DNA of 64,000 nt from Bartonella tribocorum CIP 105476 (GTDB lineage Bacteria; Pseudomonadota; Alphaproteobacteria; Rhizobiales; Rhizobiaceae): NCBI RefSeq assembly GCF_000196435.1, contig NC_010161.1, forward strand, positions 930,001 to 994,000, given 5' to 3'. The position numbers and the translations under genes are program-made. Below the pieces are notes generated by a model. It saw only the letters and a program-made list of their open reading frames with translations. It ran no database searches and was not told the DNA's origin. Below, in pieces: positions 50,303-60,927 of the stretch (its first letter is position 1; each line of letters opens with the position of its first letter).

Positions 50303-51451
50303 TTGGGACTTTTAAATCATATGGTCGCGATGGGTGATTTTCTTTTAAGAAGTTTGAGTATTCTTTTCATCATTATACTTATCATTTTTGTGCACGAACT
50401 TGGGCATTATCTCATTGGGCGGTGGTGTGGTATTAAAGCGTTAGTTTTTTCACTTGGATTTGGACCACAAATAGCCAGTTACACAGATAAGCATGGCACG
50501 AAGTGGCGTTTAGCGCTTATTCCCCTAGGGGGATATGTAAAGTTTGTTGGGGATGAGGAAAAAAACGATACGCTATTATCCCCATCATCTCCGATTGTTG
50601 ATGGTTCATTTGCCAATGCACATGCTTGGAAAAAAGCAGCAACTGTTTTTGCTGGTCCTTTTTTCAATGCTCTTTTTACTGTTGTTATTCTAACGTTTTT
50701 TTTCTTTATGTATGGTCGTGTTGTCATTGAACCCGTTGTTGGTTCTTTGGTAAAAGATAGCCCTGCTATTCAATCCGGTTTGGAATTAGGGGACCGTTTT
50801 GTTGAAATGGATGGTCGACGGGTTGAAAGTTTTGAGGATTTGATGAATTACGTCGCTTTTCACGGAAAAGAACCGATAGAGTTTAAAATAGAACGCATGG
50901 GGCGTGTGTTTACAACGGTCATTACTCCGAAAGTCGTTGAGCGAGATGATGGATTTGGGAATCGAACACAAAGTGCTATGATCGGCGTAGGTGTGCCTGT
51001 TGATTCAAATAATCCTGCACGTTTAGATCAAACTTATATAAAAAATATTCACTATGGTTTTGTAACAGCTATAAGAGAAGCATTAAACCGTACTGCGTTT
51101 ATTACCACTCAAACGTTTCTTTTTATGAGTCGTTTGATCGGAGGAAAAGAAGATCGTTGTCGGCTAAGTGGGCCTTCTAAAACCGTTAAGATTGCTTGGA
51201 AAGTGAGCGAAGCAGGTTTTATCTCTTTGTTGAATTTGGCTGCTTTTCTTTCAATAAGCGTTGGGTTTATTAACCTTTTTCCGATTCTACCGCTTGATGG
51301 TGGGCATCTTTTATTTCATGTCATTGAGGTCATTACTGGGAGAAAAATATCCACTAAAGTTCAGGGAATTGTTTTTCGTTTAGGTTTTTCCCTTCTTCTC
51401 CTTTTTATGATTTTTGTCTTCTTTAATGATTATTTTTGTTGGTTTAACTAA
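50303..51451 (+). CDS. rseP: RseP/RasP site-2 zinc metalloprotease
   Basis: 382-residue inner-membrane protease that cuts anti-sigma factors and cleared signal peptides within the membrane. The zinc motif HELGH is at about residues 31-35 in the first span, and the third ligand is in the LPLDGGHLLF stretch near the C-terminus. A single PDZ domain lies between (about 130-205, with SPAIQSGLELGDRFVEMDG). The start is TTG at 50303, supported by GGGAGAAG seven bases upstream; an ATG at 50321 is also possible. Its place between cdsA and bamA is the conserved one. Confidence 0.95.
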   Translation: MGLLNHMVAMGDFLLRSLSILFIIILIIFVHELGHYLIGRWCGIKALVFSLGFGPQIASYTDKHGTKWRLALIPLGGYVKFVGDEEKNDTLLSPSSPIVDGSFANAHAWKKAATVFAGPFFNALFTVVILTFFFFMYGRVVIEPVVGSLVKDSPAIQSGLELGDRFVEMDGRRVESFEDLMNYVAFHGKEPIEFKIERMGRVFTTVITPKVVERDDGFGNRTQSAMIGVGVPVDSNNPARLDQTYIKNIHYGFVTAIREALNRTAFITTQTFLFMSRLIGGKEDRCRLSGPSKTVKIAWKVSEAGFISLLNLAAFLSISVGFINLFPILPLDGGHLLFHVIEVITGRKISTKVQGIVFRLGFSLLLLFMIFVFFNDYFCWFN

Positions 51452-51655
51452 TTAAATTATGGAAAACGCTTTGTAAATTGGGTAATAATAGCAAAAACAA
51501 ATTGAAGGTTGTTTACCATGTCTGCAAAATATTGTGGCGTTGTACATTATAATGAGTAATGAAGGGATAAAAAGTCTCGCTGTAAAAAGGTTGTTATGGC
51601 AGTTAGCTTTTTAAGGCATCATGTCCAAGGAACAAGAGTAAGGTAAAAAAAGCCA

Positions 51656-54052
51656 ATGACTACGAATTCAAAGTTTTTAAATGCAGCATCTGTGTTGGTG
51701 TTAAAGATGGGCATGATTGCCCCAGCAGCGGTTTTTATGTCAATTGCTGCAGTTGGAGAAATACAAGCATCTGTAGTCCGTTCTATTGAGGTTCGTGGGA
51801 ATAAGTTTGTAAGTTCTCAGGCGATTCGGGACAATATGGGTATTAAGGCTGGACAAGGAGTTTCCGGTGGTGATGTTGATCATGCTGTGAAGAATCTTTT
51901 CGAATTAGGTTTATTTTATGATGTTAAAATAAATCAAGTCGGTGATAAATTGGTTGTATTCGTAAAAGAATATGAGGTTGTTAATCAAATATTATTTCAG
52001 GGAAATAAATCTTTTAAAGATCCAGATCTTAAACGGTTTATTTCTTTAAAACCAAATGAGCCTTTTAACTCTGCTAAGCTTTCTGCTGATATAAATACAA
52101 TTCGTGAAGCTTATAAAACGCTTGGTCGTAATAATATCACTGTTAACGTTCAAACGATTAACCTTGGAAAAGGGCGTGTTAATGTGGTGTTTAATGTTGT
52201 TGAAGGACAAAAAACAAAGATTGGTGATATCACTTTTAAGGGAAATAGTGTCTTTGCAAGCCGCCGGTTACGTGATGTGATTTCAACAAAATCTTCAGGA
52301 ATTTTTTCGAAGTTGTTGGGAGGCGATGTGTACAGTGAAGAGCGCCTCGCTGCTGATGAAGAGGCTTTACGTCGCTTTTATTATAATCGTGGTTATGCAG
52401 ATTTTCGTGTCGTCTCTTCTAAAGCGATTTTTGATGCTGCAAGCAATACGTATAAAATTTCTTTCATTCTTGATGAAGGGGCGCGCTATAAAATTAGTGA
52501 TATTCAGGTTGAAAGTGATGTTGATGGAATTGACGTTCAATCTGTAAAAGGGATGCTTAAAACCCAGCCAGGTAATGTTTATAGTGCAGAAGATATTGAA
52601 CAATCTGTTGCAATTATTAATAATAAGGTTGCTGATTCGGGATATGCTTTTGCTAAAGTTGAACCACGGGGAAACCGTAATTTAGCAAATCATACAATTT
52701 CAATCTTATATAACATTGAACAAGGTACACGTGCTTATATTCAGCGTATTGATATACGTGGCAATGAGAAAACGCGTGATTACGTCATTCGCCGTGAAAT
52801 TGACTTAAACGAAGGAGATGCTTACAATCAAACTTTATTACAGCGAGCAAAACGTCGTCTAGAAAGTTTAGGTTTTTTCAAAGCCGTTAATATTTCAATG
52901 GTTCCCACTGAGCAATCTGACCAGGTTGTTTTGGTGATAGATGTCGTTGAAGCTTCAACAGGAGATCTCTCTCTTTCTGGAGGATATACAACGGGGGGAA
53001 CAAGCCCTGGTATGTCCCTTGAAGTTTCTGTTACTGAACGTAATCTTGGGGGACGTGGTCAGTACGTTCGTTTAGGATTAGGAGCGGGGCAAGAAAAGTC
53101 CCGTAATTATAATTTATCATTTGTTGATCCTTATTTCTTAGGGTACCGTTTATCGGCTGGCGTTGATGTTTTTCGCAGCACTTACCGTGCTGATAAAGCT
53201 TATGATGTACGACAGACAGGGGGATCACTGCGGTTTTCGCTTCCTATTAATAATAAATTATCTGCGAATGTTGCTTATTCTTATGTACAGGAAGAATATG
53301 ACTTTGGTGGAGAGTATGATTTCAACAAAGAGAGTGATATAATAGAATTATATGGGAAATATTCTGGTGCGATTGTTCAAGCAGCGAAGCAAAGTCCTTG
53401 GAAACGTTCATCAATTAGTTATGGTTTAACCTATAATACGATTGATGATATGAGAAACCCCCATGATGGCTGGTACGTGCATCTTCTTCAGGAATATGCA
53501 GGACTTGGTGGGAGTGCAAAGTTTTTGAAGACCACGGGTAAGGCGATGATGTACAAGACTCTTTCTGATCAGAAGGATATTGTTGGTTTGCTTTCTTTTG
53601 GTGGTGGTTATATCCACGAAATAGGCAAAGAAGGTGTTCGTATTTTCGATATGTTTAAAGCGAATACTGATATGATCCGAGGGTTCAAATACAATGGGAT
53701 AGGTCCACGTCAGGTTTCCAGTAAAGGTGAAGTTTATTTCTTAGGGGGAACGACCTATATGAATGCGACTGCTGAAGTACAGTTTCCTATTCCTGTTGTC
53801 CCTGAAGGATTCGGATTGCGTGGTGCTTTATTTGCGGATATTGCTACGCTCTATGGCAATAATTATAAAGCCGTTTTTAAGGGAGAACCGCCTGTTACCA
53901 ATACCAAAAATGCTTGGCGCTCATCTGCAGGTGTGAGTTTGATGTGGGATTCTCCGTTTGGTCCTTTGCGTTTTGATTATGCTTGGCCAATAACAAAGCG
54001 GGAGGGAGATCGTTTGCAGCAATTGAATTTTGGTATTTCTACGAAGTTTTGA
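51656..54052 (+). CDS. bamA: BamA, outer-membrane protein assembly factor
   Basis: 798 residues. A signal peptide is followed by five POTRA domains (the first begins VRSIEVRGNKFVSSQAI; later ones at NQILFQGNKSFKD, IGDITFKGNSVF, ISDIQVESD, and IQRIDIRGNEKTRD). The 16-strand barrel starts about residue 430. The conserved barrel motif VRGF appears as MIRGFKYNGIGPR, and the protein ends with RFDYAWPITKREGDRLQQLNFGISTKF, closing on Phe as outer-membrane proteins do. BamA inserts barrel proteins into the outer membrane. AAGG lies before the ATG. lpxD begins about 70 bases downstream. Confidence 0.97.
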   Translation: MTTNSKFLNAASVLVLKMGMIAPAAVFMSIAAVGEIQASVVRSIEVRGNKFVSSQAIRDNMGIKAGQGVSGGDVDHAVKNLFELGLFYDVKINQVGDKLVVFVKEYEVVNQILFQGNKSFKDPDLKRFISLKPNEPFNSAKLSADINTIREAYKTLGRNNITVNVQTINLGKGRVNVVFNVVEGQKTKIGDITFKGNSVFASRRLRDVISTKSSGIFSKLLGGDVYSEERLAADEEALRRFYYNRGYADFRVVSSKAIFDAASNTYKISFILDEGARYKISDIQVESDVDGIDVQSVKGMLKTQPGNVYSAEDIEQSVAIINNKVADSGYAFAKVEPRGNRNLANHTISILYNIEQGTRAYIQRIDIRGNEKTRDYVIRREIDLNEGDAYNQTLLQRAKRRLESLGFFKAVNISMVPTEQSDQVVLVIDVVEASTGDLSLSGGYTTGGTSPGMSLEVSVTERNLGGRGQYVRLGLGAGQEKSRNYNLSFVDPYFLGYRLSAGVDVFRSTYRADKAYDVRQTGGSLRFSLPINNKLSANVAYSYVQEEYDFGGEYDFNKESDIIELYGKYSGAIVQAAKQSPWKRSSISYGLTYNTIDDMRNPHDGWYVHLLQEYAGLGGSAKFLKTTGKAMMYKTLSDQKDIVGLLSFGGGYIHEIGKEGVRIFDMFKANTDMIRGFKYNGIGPRQVSSKGEVYFLGGTTYMNATAEVQFPIPVVPEGFGLRGALFADIATLYGNNYKAVFKGEPPVTNTKNAWRSSAGVSLMWDSPFGPLRFDYAWPITKREGDRLQQLNFGISTKF

Positions 54053-54120
54053 TTTGAGTGGTTTTTTTAAGAAGGAAAAACTTGAAGAGAATAACTTAAG
54101 CTGGGAGAGAAAGTGTTTTG

Positions 54121-55167
54121 ATGGCGGATACGTTTTTTTTTACGCCGTCCCGGCAATTGACAGTTGCAAATGTTGCTGAGTTGACGGGTGCAAAGCTTCT
54201 TAATCCAGAGTTTTCTCATAAGGTTATCAATACTCTTTCTTCGCTTGAGAATGCTGTAGAAGGCTCTCTTGTTTTTGTGGAGCATCGGAAATTTTCTGAT
54301 GCTCTACAGGGCAGTTCTGCTGTTGCTGTTTTTTGTACGAATGAGATTGTTTTTAAAGTTCCTGACACGATGGCAGTTTTGGTGACATCCACACCACAAC
54401 GTGATTTTGCTCAGATTGGTCGTATTTTGTTTCCTGACTCTGTCAAGCCAATGCCTTGGTTTGGACAGAAGGAGATTTCACCGCACGCGCATATTCATCC
54501 AACGGCTAAGTTTGCCCATGATGTGTGTATTGAAGCGGGAGCTGTTATCGGTAGAAATGTTGAGATTGGTGCAGGGACTCTTATTTCATCCACAGCTGTT
54601 ATCGGTGAAAATTGCCGTATTGGACGTGACTGCTATATTGCTCCTAAAGTAACCGTTCAATGTTCTTTAATAGGTGATACGGTTCAGCTTTATCCTGGTG
54701 TTTGCATTGGGCAAGATGGTTTTGGTTATGTTGGGGGTATTTCTGGAATCGAAAAAATTCCACAACTTGGTCGCGTTATTATTGAGGATGGTGTAGAAAT
54801 TGGTGCGAACACCACGATTGATCGAGGAACATTTCAAGATACTGTTATTGGAGAAGGAAGCAAGATTGATAATCTTGTACAAATTGCCCACAATGTAAAA
54901 ATTGGTCGTTATTGCCTTATTGCCGCTCAATGTGGAATTGCCGGAAGTACATCTATAGGAGATATGTCTCAGCTTGGAGGGGGGGTTGGAGTAGCAGATC
55001 ATATTGTAATAGGTAAATGTGTTCAGATTGCTGCTCGTAGTGGTGTTATGAATGACATTCCGGATGGTGAAAAATGGGGAGGCAGTCCAGCACGGCCATT
55101 TAAACAATGGTTTCGTGAAGTAGCGACGTTGCGCAGTATGGGAAAAGTTAAAAAGGAGAGAAGCTGA
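54121..55167 (+). CDS. lpxD: UDP-3-O-acylglucosamine N-acyltransferase
   Basis: 348 residues. LpxD adds the second hydroxy-acyl chain in lipid A synthesis. The N-terminal uridine-binding domain is followed by a left-handed beta-helix with repeated hexapeptides ([16 protein letters not shown] and so on). The probable catalytic His lies in [10 protein letters not shown]. The ATG at 54121 is directly preceded by a TTG and is preferred. fabZ starts one base after its stop. Confidence 0.96.
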
Positions 55168-55168
55168 T

Positions 55169-55636
55169 ATGATCAGCACTGAAGGAATTAAAGATTTAGA
55201 GGCTGTTGATATTGAAAAATTGCTATCAATATTACCGCACCGTTATCCATTTTTATTGATCGATCGTATCGTTAATATTGATGGGGAACAAGAAGCGATT
55301 GGTATTAAAAATATAACGATTAACGAACCACATTTTACAGGACATTTTCCCACAAAGCCTGTTATGCCTGGCGTTTTGATTTTAGAAGCTATGGCACAAA
55401 CGGCAGGAGCAATAGCACTTTTAAATTTAGGCAATAAGCGAACAAATTTAGTTTACCTTATGACGGTTGATAATGCGAAATTTCGTAAGCCGGTTATGCC
55501 TGGTGATCAGCTTAAAATTCATGTTCAGCTTTTGAAAAAGAGATCGGGTATGAGGCGTTTTTCGTGTGTGGCAAAAGTAGAAAATGTTCGCGTCGCTGAA
55601 GCAGAAATTGCTGCGATGATTGTTGAAGAAGAATAA
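55169..55636 (+). CDS. fabZ: 3-hydroxyacyl-ACP dehydratase FabZ
   Basis: 155 residues with a hotdog fold. The catalytic His is in [13 protein letters not shown] and the catalytic acid in [23 protein letters not shown] is the usual linker. FabZ dehydrates hydroxyacyl-ACP in fatty acid synthesis and competes with the Lpx enzymes for the same substrate. The gene stands between lpxD and lpxA with almost no spacing; AAGGAGAG inside the end of lpxD serves as ribosome site. Confidence 0.97.
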
Positions 55637-55660
55637 ACGATATTTGATGGGAATTTTAAA

Positions 55661-56473
55661 ATGTCCGGTACGAAAATCCATCCAACTGCTCTCGTGGAGA
55701 AGGGAGCGCAGCTTGGTGAGAATGTACGCGTTGGGCCATTTTGCCATATTAGTTCAGAGGCTGTTATTGGTGATGAATGTAGTTTGACAAGTCATGTTGT
55801 AATAATGGGAAAGACAATGTTAGGAGCCAAGAGTAAAGTATTTTCTCATGCTGTTTTAGGGGCAGATCCGCAAAATAATAAACATAAAGGGGGGGCTACG
55901 ATTCTCTCTATTGGTAAAAATTGTATGATCCGTGAAGGCGTAACAATGCATAGAGGCTCCGATTCGAGTACGGGAATGACAGTTGTTGGTGATAATTGCC
56001 AATTTTTTTGTTATGCGCATATCGCTCATGATTGTCATGTAGGCAATCATGTAACATTTGCGAATAATGCAATGATTGCTGGTCACGTTACCGTTGGTGA
56101 TTATGTGATTATCGGTGGTGGTGCTGCTGTTCACCAATTTGTTCGTGTTGGGCATCATGCTTTTATCGGTGGTGTATCTGCACTGGTAGGTGATTTGATT
56201 CCTTATGGAACAGCTGTTGGTGTGCAGGCAAAACTTGCCGGACTCAATATTATTGGCATGAAGCGTGCAGGGCTTGAGCGTCAAGATATTCACGCACTCC
56301 GCCATGCGGTTGCCATGCTTTTTGATCATAGCAAGCCATTTAAAGAGCGTGTCAATGATGTTGCTTCTTGCTATTCTTCTTCTCGATCTGTTGCTGACGT
56401 TGTTCGTTTTATTAAAGAAGAAGGAAAGCGTTTTTATTGTACACCAAAATTTGGAGGTGATAGAATAAAATAA
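55661..56473 (+). CDS. lpxA: UDP-N-acetylglucosamine acyltransferase LpxA
   Basis: 270 residues. LpxA performs the first step of lipid A synthesis, moving a hydroxy-acyl chain from ACP to UDP-GlcNAc. The hexapeptide beta-helix fills most of the protein (KIHPTALVEKGAQLGENVRVG). The catalytic His is in the CYAHIAHDCHVGNHV stretch, and MHRGS lies before it. The C-terminal helical domain is normal (GLNIIGMKRAGL). lpxI follows 14 bases later. Confidence 0.97.
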   Translation: MSGTKIHPTALVEKGAQLGENVRVGPFCHISSEAVIGDECSLTSHVVIMGKTMLGAKSKVFSHAVLGADPQNNKHKGGATILSIGKNCMIREGVTMHRGSDSSTGMTVVGDNCQFFCYAHIAHDCHVGNHVTFANNAMIAGHVTVGDYVIIGGGAAVHQFVRVGHHAFIGGVSALVGDLIPYGTAVGVQAKLAGLNIIGMKRAGLERQDIHALRHAVAMLFDHSKPFKERVNDVASCYSSSRSVADVVRFIKEEGKRFYCTPKFGGDRIK

Positions 56474-56487
56474 TGTAAGGATTAAAA

Positions 56488-57360
56488 ATGCTAATTTGTG
56501 GTACCAGAAATTTTCTTTCCGGCCGCACTGCTATTATAGCAGGAAGTGGTGTTTTACCGATTACCGTTGCACAAGCTCTTGAGAAGAATGGAGAGAATCC
56601 TTTTCTTGTTCTTTTGCAGGGCGAAGCAGATTCTGTTCTTTATCGTTATGAACATTGCGAGCTATCAATTGTAGAGTTAGCGCGACTCATTAAAGTTTTA
56701 AAAGAGGCTGGAGTTTATAATGTTGTTTTGGCAGGTGGTGTAAAAAAGCGACCGCTTCTTACACAGTTACGACTGGACTGGACGACATTTTTAGCGCTTC
56801 CTAAGTTAATTGGAGCTTTGAGGAAAGGGGACGATGCATTATTAAAAGCTTTTATACGATTTATTGAGGAGCATGGTTTTTGTGTTATCGGTGCTCATGA
56901 AATAGTCCCAGATCTTTTAGCGCCCATAGAATTTAATTTAACAGTACGGCGTGCTACGCAGAAAGAGAAGAAAGATATTTTTTTAGCAGCACGAGCAGCA
57001 AAAATTTTAGGTCAATTGGATATCGGGCAAGCCGTTGTTGTTGTTCAAGGAAGGGTGGTCGCTCTGGAGGGCGCTGAGGGAACTGATAATATGTTGTGGC
57101 GTGTTTGTGAAATGCGAGAAAGAGGGCAAATTCCCCCTAAAGGTGGTGTTCTTGTTAAATGTGCAAAACCACAACAGGATAATCGCGTTGATTTGCCATC
57201 AATTGGGCCCGTGACAATAATGAACACTGCAAAGAGTGGTTTGTCCGGTATTGCAGTGGAAGCAAATAGAAGTATAATATTATCGTTGAAAAAAACAATA
57301 GAAAAAGCCAATAAACATTCTCTATTTATAGAAACATTTGAAAAGTGTGATCATGAATAA
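56488..57360 (+). CDS. lpxI: UDP-2,3-diacylglucosamine pyrophosphatase LpxI
   Basis: 290 residues of the DUF1009 family. LpxI replaces LpxH in alphaproteobacteria and releases UMP from UDP-2,3-diacylglucosamine. The N-terminal part starts TAIIAGSGVLPITVAQAL, and the C-terminal catalytic part has LDIGQAVVVVQGRVVALEGAEGTD, whose final Asp corresponds to the region of the conserved catalytic Asp, then KGGVLVKCAKPQQD. Its end overlaps the start of lpxB by eight bases, so translation is probably coupled. Confidence 0.95.
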   Translation: MLICGTRNFLSGRTAIIAGSGVLPITVAQALEKNGENPFLVLLQGEADSVLYRYEHCELSIVELARLIKVLKEAGVYNVVLAGGVKKRPLLTQLRLDWTTFLALPKLIGALRKGDDALLKAFIRFIEEHGFCVIGAHEIVPDLLAPIEFNLTVRRATQKEKKDIFLAARAAKILGQLDIGQAVVVVQGRVVALEGAEGTDNMLWRVCEMRERGQIPPKGGVLVKCAKPQQDNRVDLPSIGPVTIMNTAKSGLSGIAVEANRSIILSLKKTIEKANKHSLFIETFEKCDHE

Positions 57361-58549
57361 TAGTTTATTAAAGATTGCTGTGATTGCGGGTGAGGAATCT
57401 GGTGATTTTCTTGGGGCTGATTTAATTTCTTGTTTATCACAACAAATAGGATGCAATATTCATTTGATAGGGGTTGGGGGGAGGCATTTAGAGGCTTTAG
57501 GTTTAAAAAGCTTTTTTGATTCCCATGATATTGGTTTAATAGGTTTAAAGGAGGTGTTGAAAAAATTACCGTTGTTGTTGCTCCATATTCGCAATTTATC
57601 CAAATTTATCGCACAAGAACAACCTGATTGTTTAATTATTATTGATAGTCCTGATTTTACGCATCGTGTTGCAAAAAAGGTACGTGCTTTAGCGCCTTCT
57701 ATTCCGATCATTAAATATATCGCACCAACTGTTTGGGCATGGAGGCCAGAGCGTGCAAAAGCTATGCGGGAATTTGTTGATCATGTTTTAGCGGTTTTTC
57801 CTTTTGAAGAAAAGGTTATGCAGGATTTGGGTGGTCCTGCTACCACCTATGTTGGACATCGTCTTTCGACGTATCCTCCTCTTTTGAAAGTTCAGTCAGA
57901 AAAAAGGCGCCAAGTAGAACAAAGACATTTGTATGATCAACAAATATTATCGCCTACATTGGTTATTTTGCCAGGATCACGCAATTCAGAGATTCTTTCT
58001 TTAATGCCTATTTTTCGAGAAACGGTAGAGATTCTTGTACAACGTATTCCTCATTTACAGATTATTTTACCCACTTTACCCCATTTGGTGGATAGAATCC
58101 ATGACTTTATTCAGGACTGGAAAAGCAAAGTAGAAATTGTTGTTGGTGAAGATAAAAAATGGCGTGCTTTTGCACAAGCAGATGTTGCTCTTGCTTCCCA
58201 TGGAACGGTTTCACTTGAGTTAGCTTTAGTAAAAGTTCCTACGGTTCTTTGCTATAAACTTGATCGTTTTGCTAAATTATTTATTTTTCCTAAAATAACG
58301 TTATGGAGTGCTGCTCTTCCGAATATTATTGCTGATAAGCCTATTGTTCCAGAATATTTGAATGAATTTATACGTCCTGGCATGTTAGCAAGACAGATAG
58401 AACAACTTTTATCTAATCCTTTATTGCGCCAAGCTCAACTCGATGCTTTTGAGGTGGTCGAACAGAAAATGAAAACTGAAATCCCATCGGGAATTATAGG
58501 TGCGCAAAAAATTATCACTCTTTTAAAAAGTAGGGGCATAATTATATAA
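57353..58549 (+). CDS. lpxB: Lipid-A-disaccharide synthase
   Basis: 398 residues of the GT19 family. LpxB joins lipid X and UDP-diacylglucosamine into the disaccharide. The conserved start is VIAGEESGDFLGADLI, followed by LIIIDSPDFTHRVAKKV, KYIAPTVWAWRPERAK and, near the C-terminus, LASHGTVSLELAL and MLARQIEQLL. The ATG at 57353 overlaps lpxI; a TTG 15 bases earlier is less likely. It is the last gene of the envelope block and converges on the ABC transporter 20 bases away. Confidence 0.96.
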   Translation: MNNSLLKIAVIAGEESGDFLGADLISCLSQQIGCNIHLIGVGGRHLEALGLKSFFDSHDIGLIGLKEVLKKLPLLLLHIRNLSKFIAQEQPDCLIIIDSPDFTHRVAKKVRALAPSIPIIKYIAPTVWAWRPERAKAMREFVDHVLAVFPFEEKVMQDLGGPATTYVGHRLSTYPPLLKVQSEKRRQVEQRHLYDQQILSPTLVILPGSRNSEILSLMPIFRETVEILVQRIPHLQIILPTLPHLVDRIHDFIQDWKSKVEIVVGEDKKWRAFAQADVALASHGTVSLELALVKVPTVLCYKLDRFAKLFIFPKITLWSAALPNIIADKPIVPEYLNEFIRPGMLARQIEQLLSNPLLRQAQLDAFEVVEQKMKTEIPSGIIGAQKIITLLKSRGIII

Positions 58550-58569
58550 ATAAAACAATGTTTTGATGA

Positions 58570-59343
58570 CTAATGCTTAATTTTAGCAAGAAAATCACGG
58601 GCACGCTGACTTTTAGGGTTGGTAAAGAATTTGTCAGAGGCTGTGTCTTCAACAATTTTTCCATTTTCTAGAAAGAGTATTCTTTCTGATACTTTTCTTG
58701 CGAAGCCCATTTCATGGGTAACACAAAGCATTGTAATCCCTGTATTGGCCAATTGAGCCATCACTTCCAAAACCTCTCCCACACTTTCCGGATCAAGAGC
58801 TGAAGTGGGTTCATCAAAAAGCATGACTTCAGGTTCCATACAAAGTGCACGGGCAATCGCAACACGCTGTTGTTGTCCCCCAGAAAGTTGTAAAGGATAT
58901 TTTTCACAGTGTTTTTCAATACCGACATGCGTTAAATAGCGAATCGCCCGTTCTTTTGCTTGCTGTTTGGAAAGTCCTTGAACTGTCATAGGGGCTAAAA
59001 TACAGTTTTGTATAACACTCATGTGGGGAAATAAATTAAAGTTCTGAAAAACCATTCCTATCTTTCGCAGGACATTTTTTTGCTGTTGTATAGGAGCGGT
59101 ATGGATATCAACGTTATGAATATAAATTGAACCTTTTTCTGCTTGTTCTAATTGGTTAATACAACGAATTAAGGTTGATTTTCCTGATCCGGATGGCCCA
59201 CAAATAACGATATGTTCACCAGCTTGAACATCAAAGTTGATATCGTGTAAGACCTGAAAATCTCCATACCACTTATTGAGGTTTCGAATGGAGATTACAG
59301 AATTTTTACTGGGAGAGATCGGTAGATTATTTTCTAAATTCAT
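58570..59343 (-). CDS. Polar amino acid ABC transporter, ATP-binding protein
   Basis: 257 residues. Walker [10 protein letters not shown], the Q loop in [13 protein letters not shown], the signature [15 protein letters not shown], Walker [16 protein letters not shown] and the switch His in CVTHEMGF are all intact. Sequence style (GlnQ/HisP/ArtP type) points to uptake of polar amino acids. It energises the two permeases encoded upstream on the same strand, and it is the last gene of the transporter operon. The gap to the permease gene is 80 bases. Confidence 0.93.
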   Translation of the reverse strand: MNLENNLPISPSKNSVISIRNLNKWYGDFQVLHDINFDVQAGEHIVICGPSGSGKSTLIRCINQLEQAEKGSIYIHNVDIHTAPIQQQKNVLRKIGMVFQNFNLFPHMSVIQNCILAPMTVQGLSKQQAKERAIRYLTHVGIEKHCEKYPLQLSGGQQQRVAIARALCMEPEVMLFDEPTSALDPESVGEVLEVMAQLANTGITMLCVTHEMGFARKVSERILFLENGKIVEDTASDKFFTNPKSQRARDFLAKIKH

Positions 59344-59423
59344 CTTGTTTTATTCTTTCATTGATGAATAAACTGATTAATTCAACATTTTGGTTTGGTA
59401 AAGTTTTTTATGATCATTGTATT

Positions 59424-60131
59424 TTATCGTAAATATCGCGTGAGGTGATGTTCGATAAAAACAATAAAGCGATGAATGAGTTCAACAATAAAAAGATAGA
59501 TAAGAGCGGCCCAAACGTAAACTTGAAAATCGAATGTACGTGAATAAGTGAGTTTGGCAATCCCCATTAAATCATAAACAGTAACAAGTGAGGCAATGGC
59601 ACTTGATTTAATCATTAAAATCAACTCATTTCCTAAGGGACGTAATGCGACAATCATTGCTTGTGGAAGAATAACTCTAAAAAATGTGACAGAATTGCTC
59701 AGACCTAAAGCTTTTGATGCTTCACGTTGCCCAGTTGTTACGGATAGAAAACTTCCTTTAAAGATTTCAGATTGATAAGCAGCAGAATTGAGTGTGAAAA
59801 TAAAAAGACAACAATACCACGCGTTTTGAAAAAACCACCATAGACCAATCTGTTGCCAAAAATTATTCATTGAACCAAGCCCATAATAAAAAAGGAAAAG
59901 TTGGGCTAATAAAGGAGAACCACGAAAAAAATAGACATAAGCATTTGCAAAATATTGTAAAAACATATTCTTTGATAAACGTGCAAAAGCAATAAGCATA
60001 CCAAGGAAAAAACCAAGGGAACAAGAAATAGAGACAAGTTCAACAGTAACAATGAAACCATCAATAAATTTGGACCCATAACGGTTTAAAAGATCAGGAT
60101 TAAAAATGAAATAAAGCCACTCAGGAATCAT
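59424..60131 (-). CDS. Polar amino acid ABC transporter, permease
   Basis: 235-residue inner-membrane protein of the HisMQ type with about five spans. The EAA-type loop that contacts the ATPase reads REASKALGLSNSVTFFRVILPQAM. The start ATG overlaps the stop of the other permease gene by four bases, the usual sign of coupled translation. With its partner it forms the channel heterodimer. Substrate preference cannot be fixed from sequence. Confidence 0.92.
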   Translation of the reverse strand: MIPEWLYFIFNPDLLNRYGSKFIDGFIVTVELVSISCSLGFFLGMLIAFARLSKNMFLQYFANAYVYFFRGSPLLAQLFLFYYGLGSMNNFWQQIGLWWFFQNAWYCCLFIFTLNSAAYQSEIFKGSFLSVTTGQREASKALGLSNSVTFFRVILPQAMIVALRPLGNELILMIKSSAIASLVTVYDLMGIAKLTYSRTFDFQVYVWAALIYLFIVELIHRFIVFIEHHLTRYLR

Positions 60132-60865
60132 TGACTTGCTACCTTTTTATAGCCTCTTTGAGTGTATGTTTCCAAATGGCGTAAGATTGCAGCAAAAAAT
60201 GCTGAAAATAATAAATAGAGTAAACATGCGACAAGGTAAAATAGCATGGGTTTATTGGTCGCAGCGACAGCTAAATTCGTTTGTCGCATGAGATCAACAA
60301 GCGCGATAGTTGAAACGAGGGATGTATCTTTCAGTAAAGTAAGCCAATTATTGGAAAGTCCTGGCAAGGCATTTCGGATGAGTTGAGGGAAGACAATACG
60401 AAAAAATGTGGTTGATCGTGAAAGACCTAAAGCTTTGGCCGCCTCATATTGTCCTTTATCAAAAATGTTGAATGCTCCAAGCCAAACTTCACAAGAAAAA
60501 GCGGCAAAAACCATACTCAATGCAAGAACACCAGCAACAAAAGCATTGATACTGAACATGACTTCAAGATTAAAATAGTCAAAGATATTTTGAATGAGAC
60601 TTTGTAATCCGTAGTACACTAAAAACAAGGTTAAAAGCTCTGGTAGCCCACGAAACACTGTTGAAAAGAGATGTGCTATAGCTTTAGCCATCTTAATATT
60701 GGATCGAATCATCACAGCATTTAGAAGCCCTAGAGGAAGTCCTAGAAGGCCGCAACATAACGCCAATGACAAAGTCATTCCTGCACTAGAAAGTATAACC
60801 ATTCCCCATCCACCATTGCTAAATGATAGCAATGCTAAATTTTCAATCATCCTCGTGTTCCTCAT
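60128..60865 (-). CDS. Polar amino acid ABC transporter, permease
   Basis: 245-residue membrane protein, HisMQ type, partner of the adjacent permease. The EAA loop reads YEAAKALGLSRSTTFFRIVFPQLI, and hydrophobic spans fill most of the chain. It begins 62 bases after the first binding-protein gene. The arrangement binding protein, permease, permease, ATPase is the standard one for polar amino acid transporters. Confidence 0.92.
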   Translation of the reverse strand: MRNTRMIENLALLSFSNGGWGMVILSSAGMTLSLALCCGLLGLPLGLLNAVMIRSNIKMAKAIAHLFSTVFRGLPELLTLFLVYYGLQSLIQNIFDYFNLEVMFSINAFVAGVLALSMVFAAFSCEVWLGAFNIFDKGQYEAAKALGLSRSTTFFRIVFPQLIRNALPGLSNNWLTLLKDTSLVSTIALVDLMRQTNLAVAATNKPMLFYLVACLLYLLFSAFFAAILRHLETYTQRGYKKVASQ

Positions 60866-60927
60866 GAAAGAGTTAGATAACGTTTTAGAAATAAACAGTG
60901 GGCTTCATTGAAATATTATAGTGATAT

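Noticed and set aside
54667..55179. 170-codon minus-strand open frame within lpxD
   Set aside because: Antisense shadow of the LpxD hexapeptide region; no motif or start signal.
55856..56329. 157-codon minus-strand open frame within lpxA
   Set aside because: Antisense shadow caused by the repetitive hexapeptide code of LpxA.
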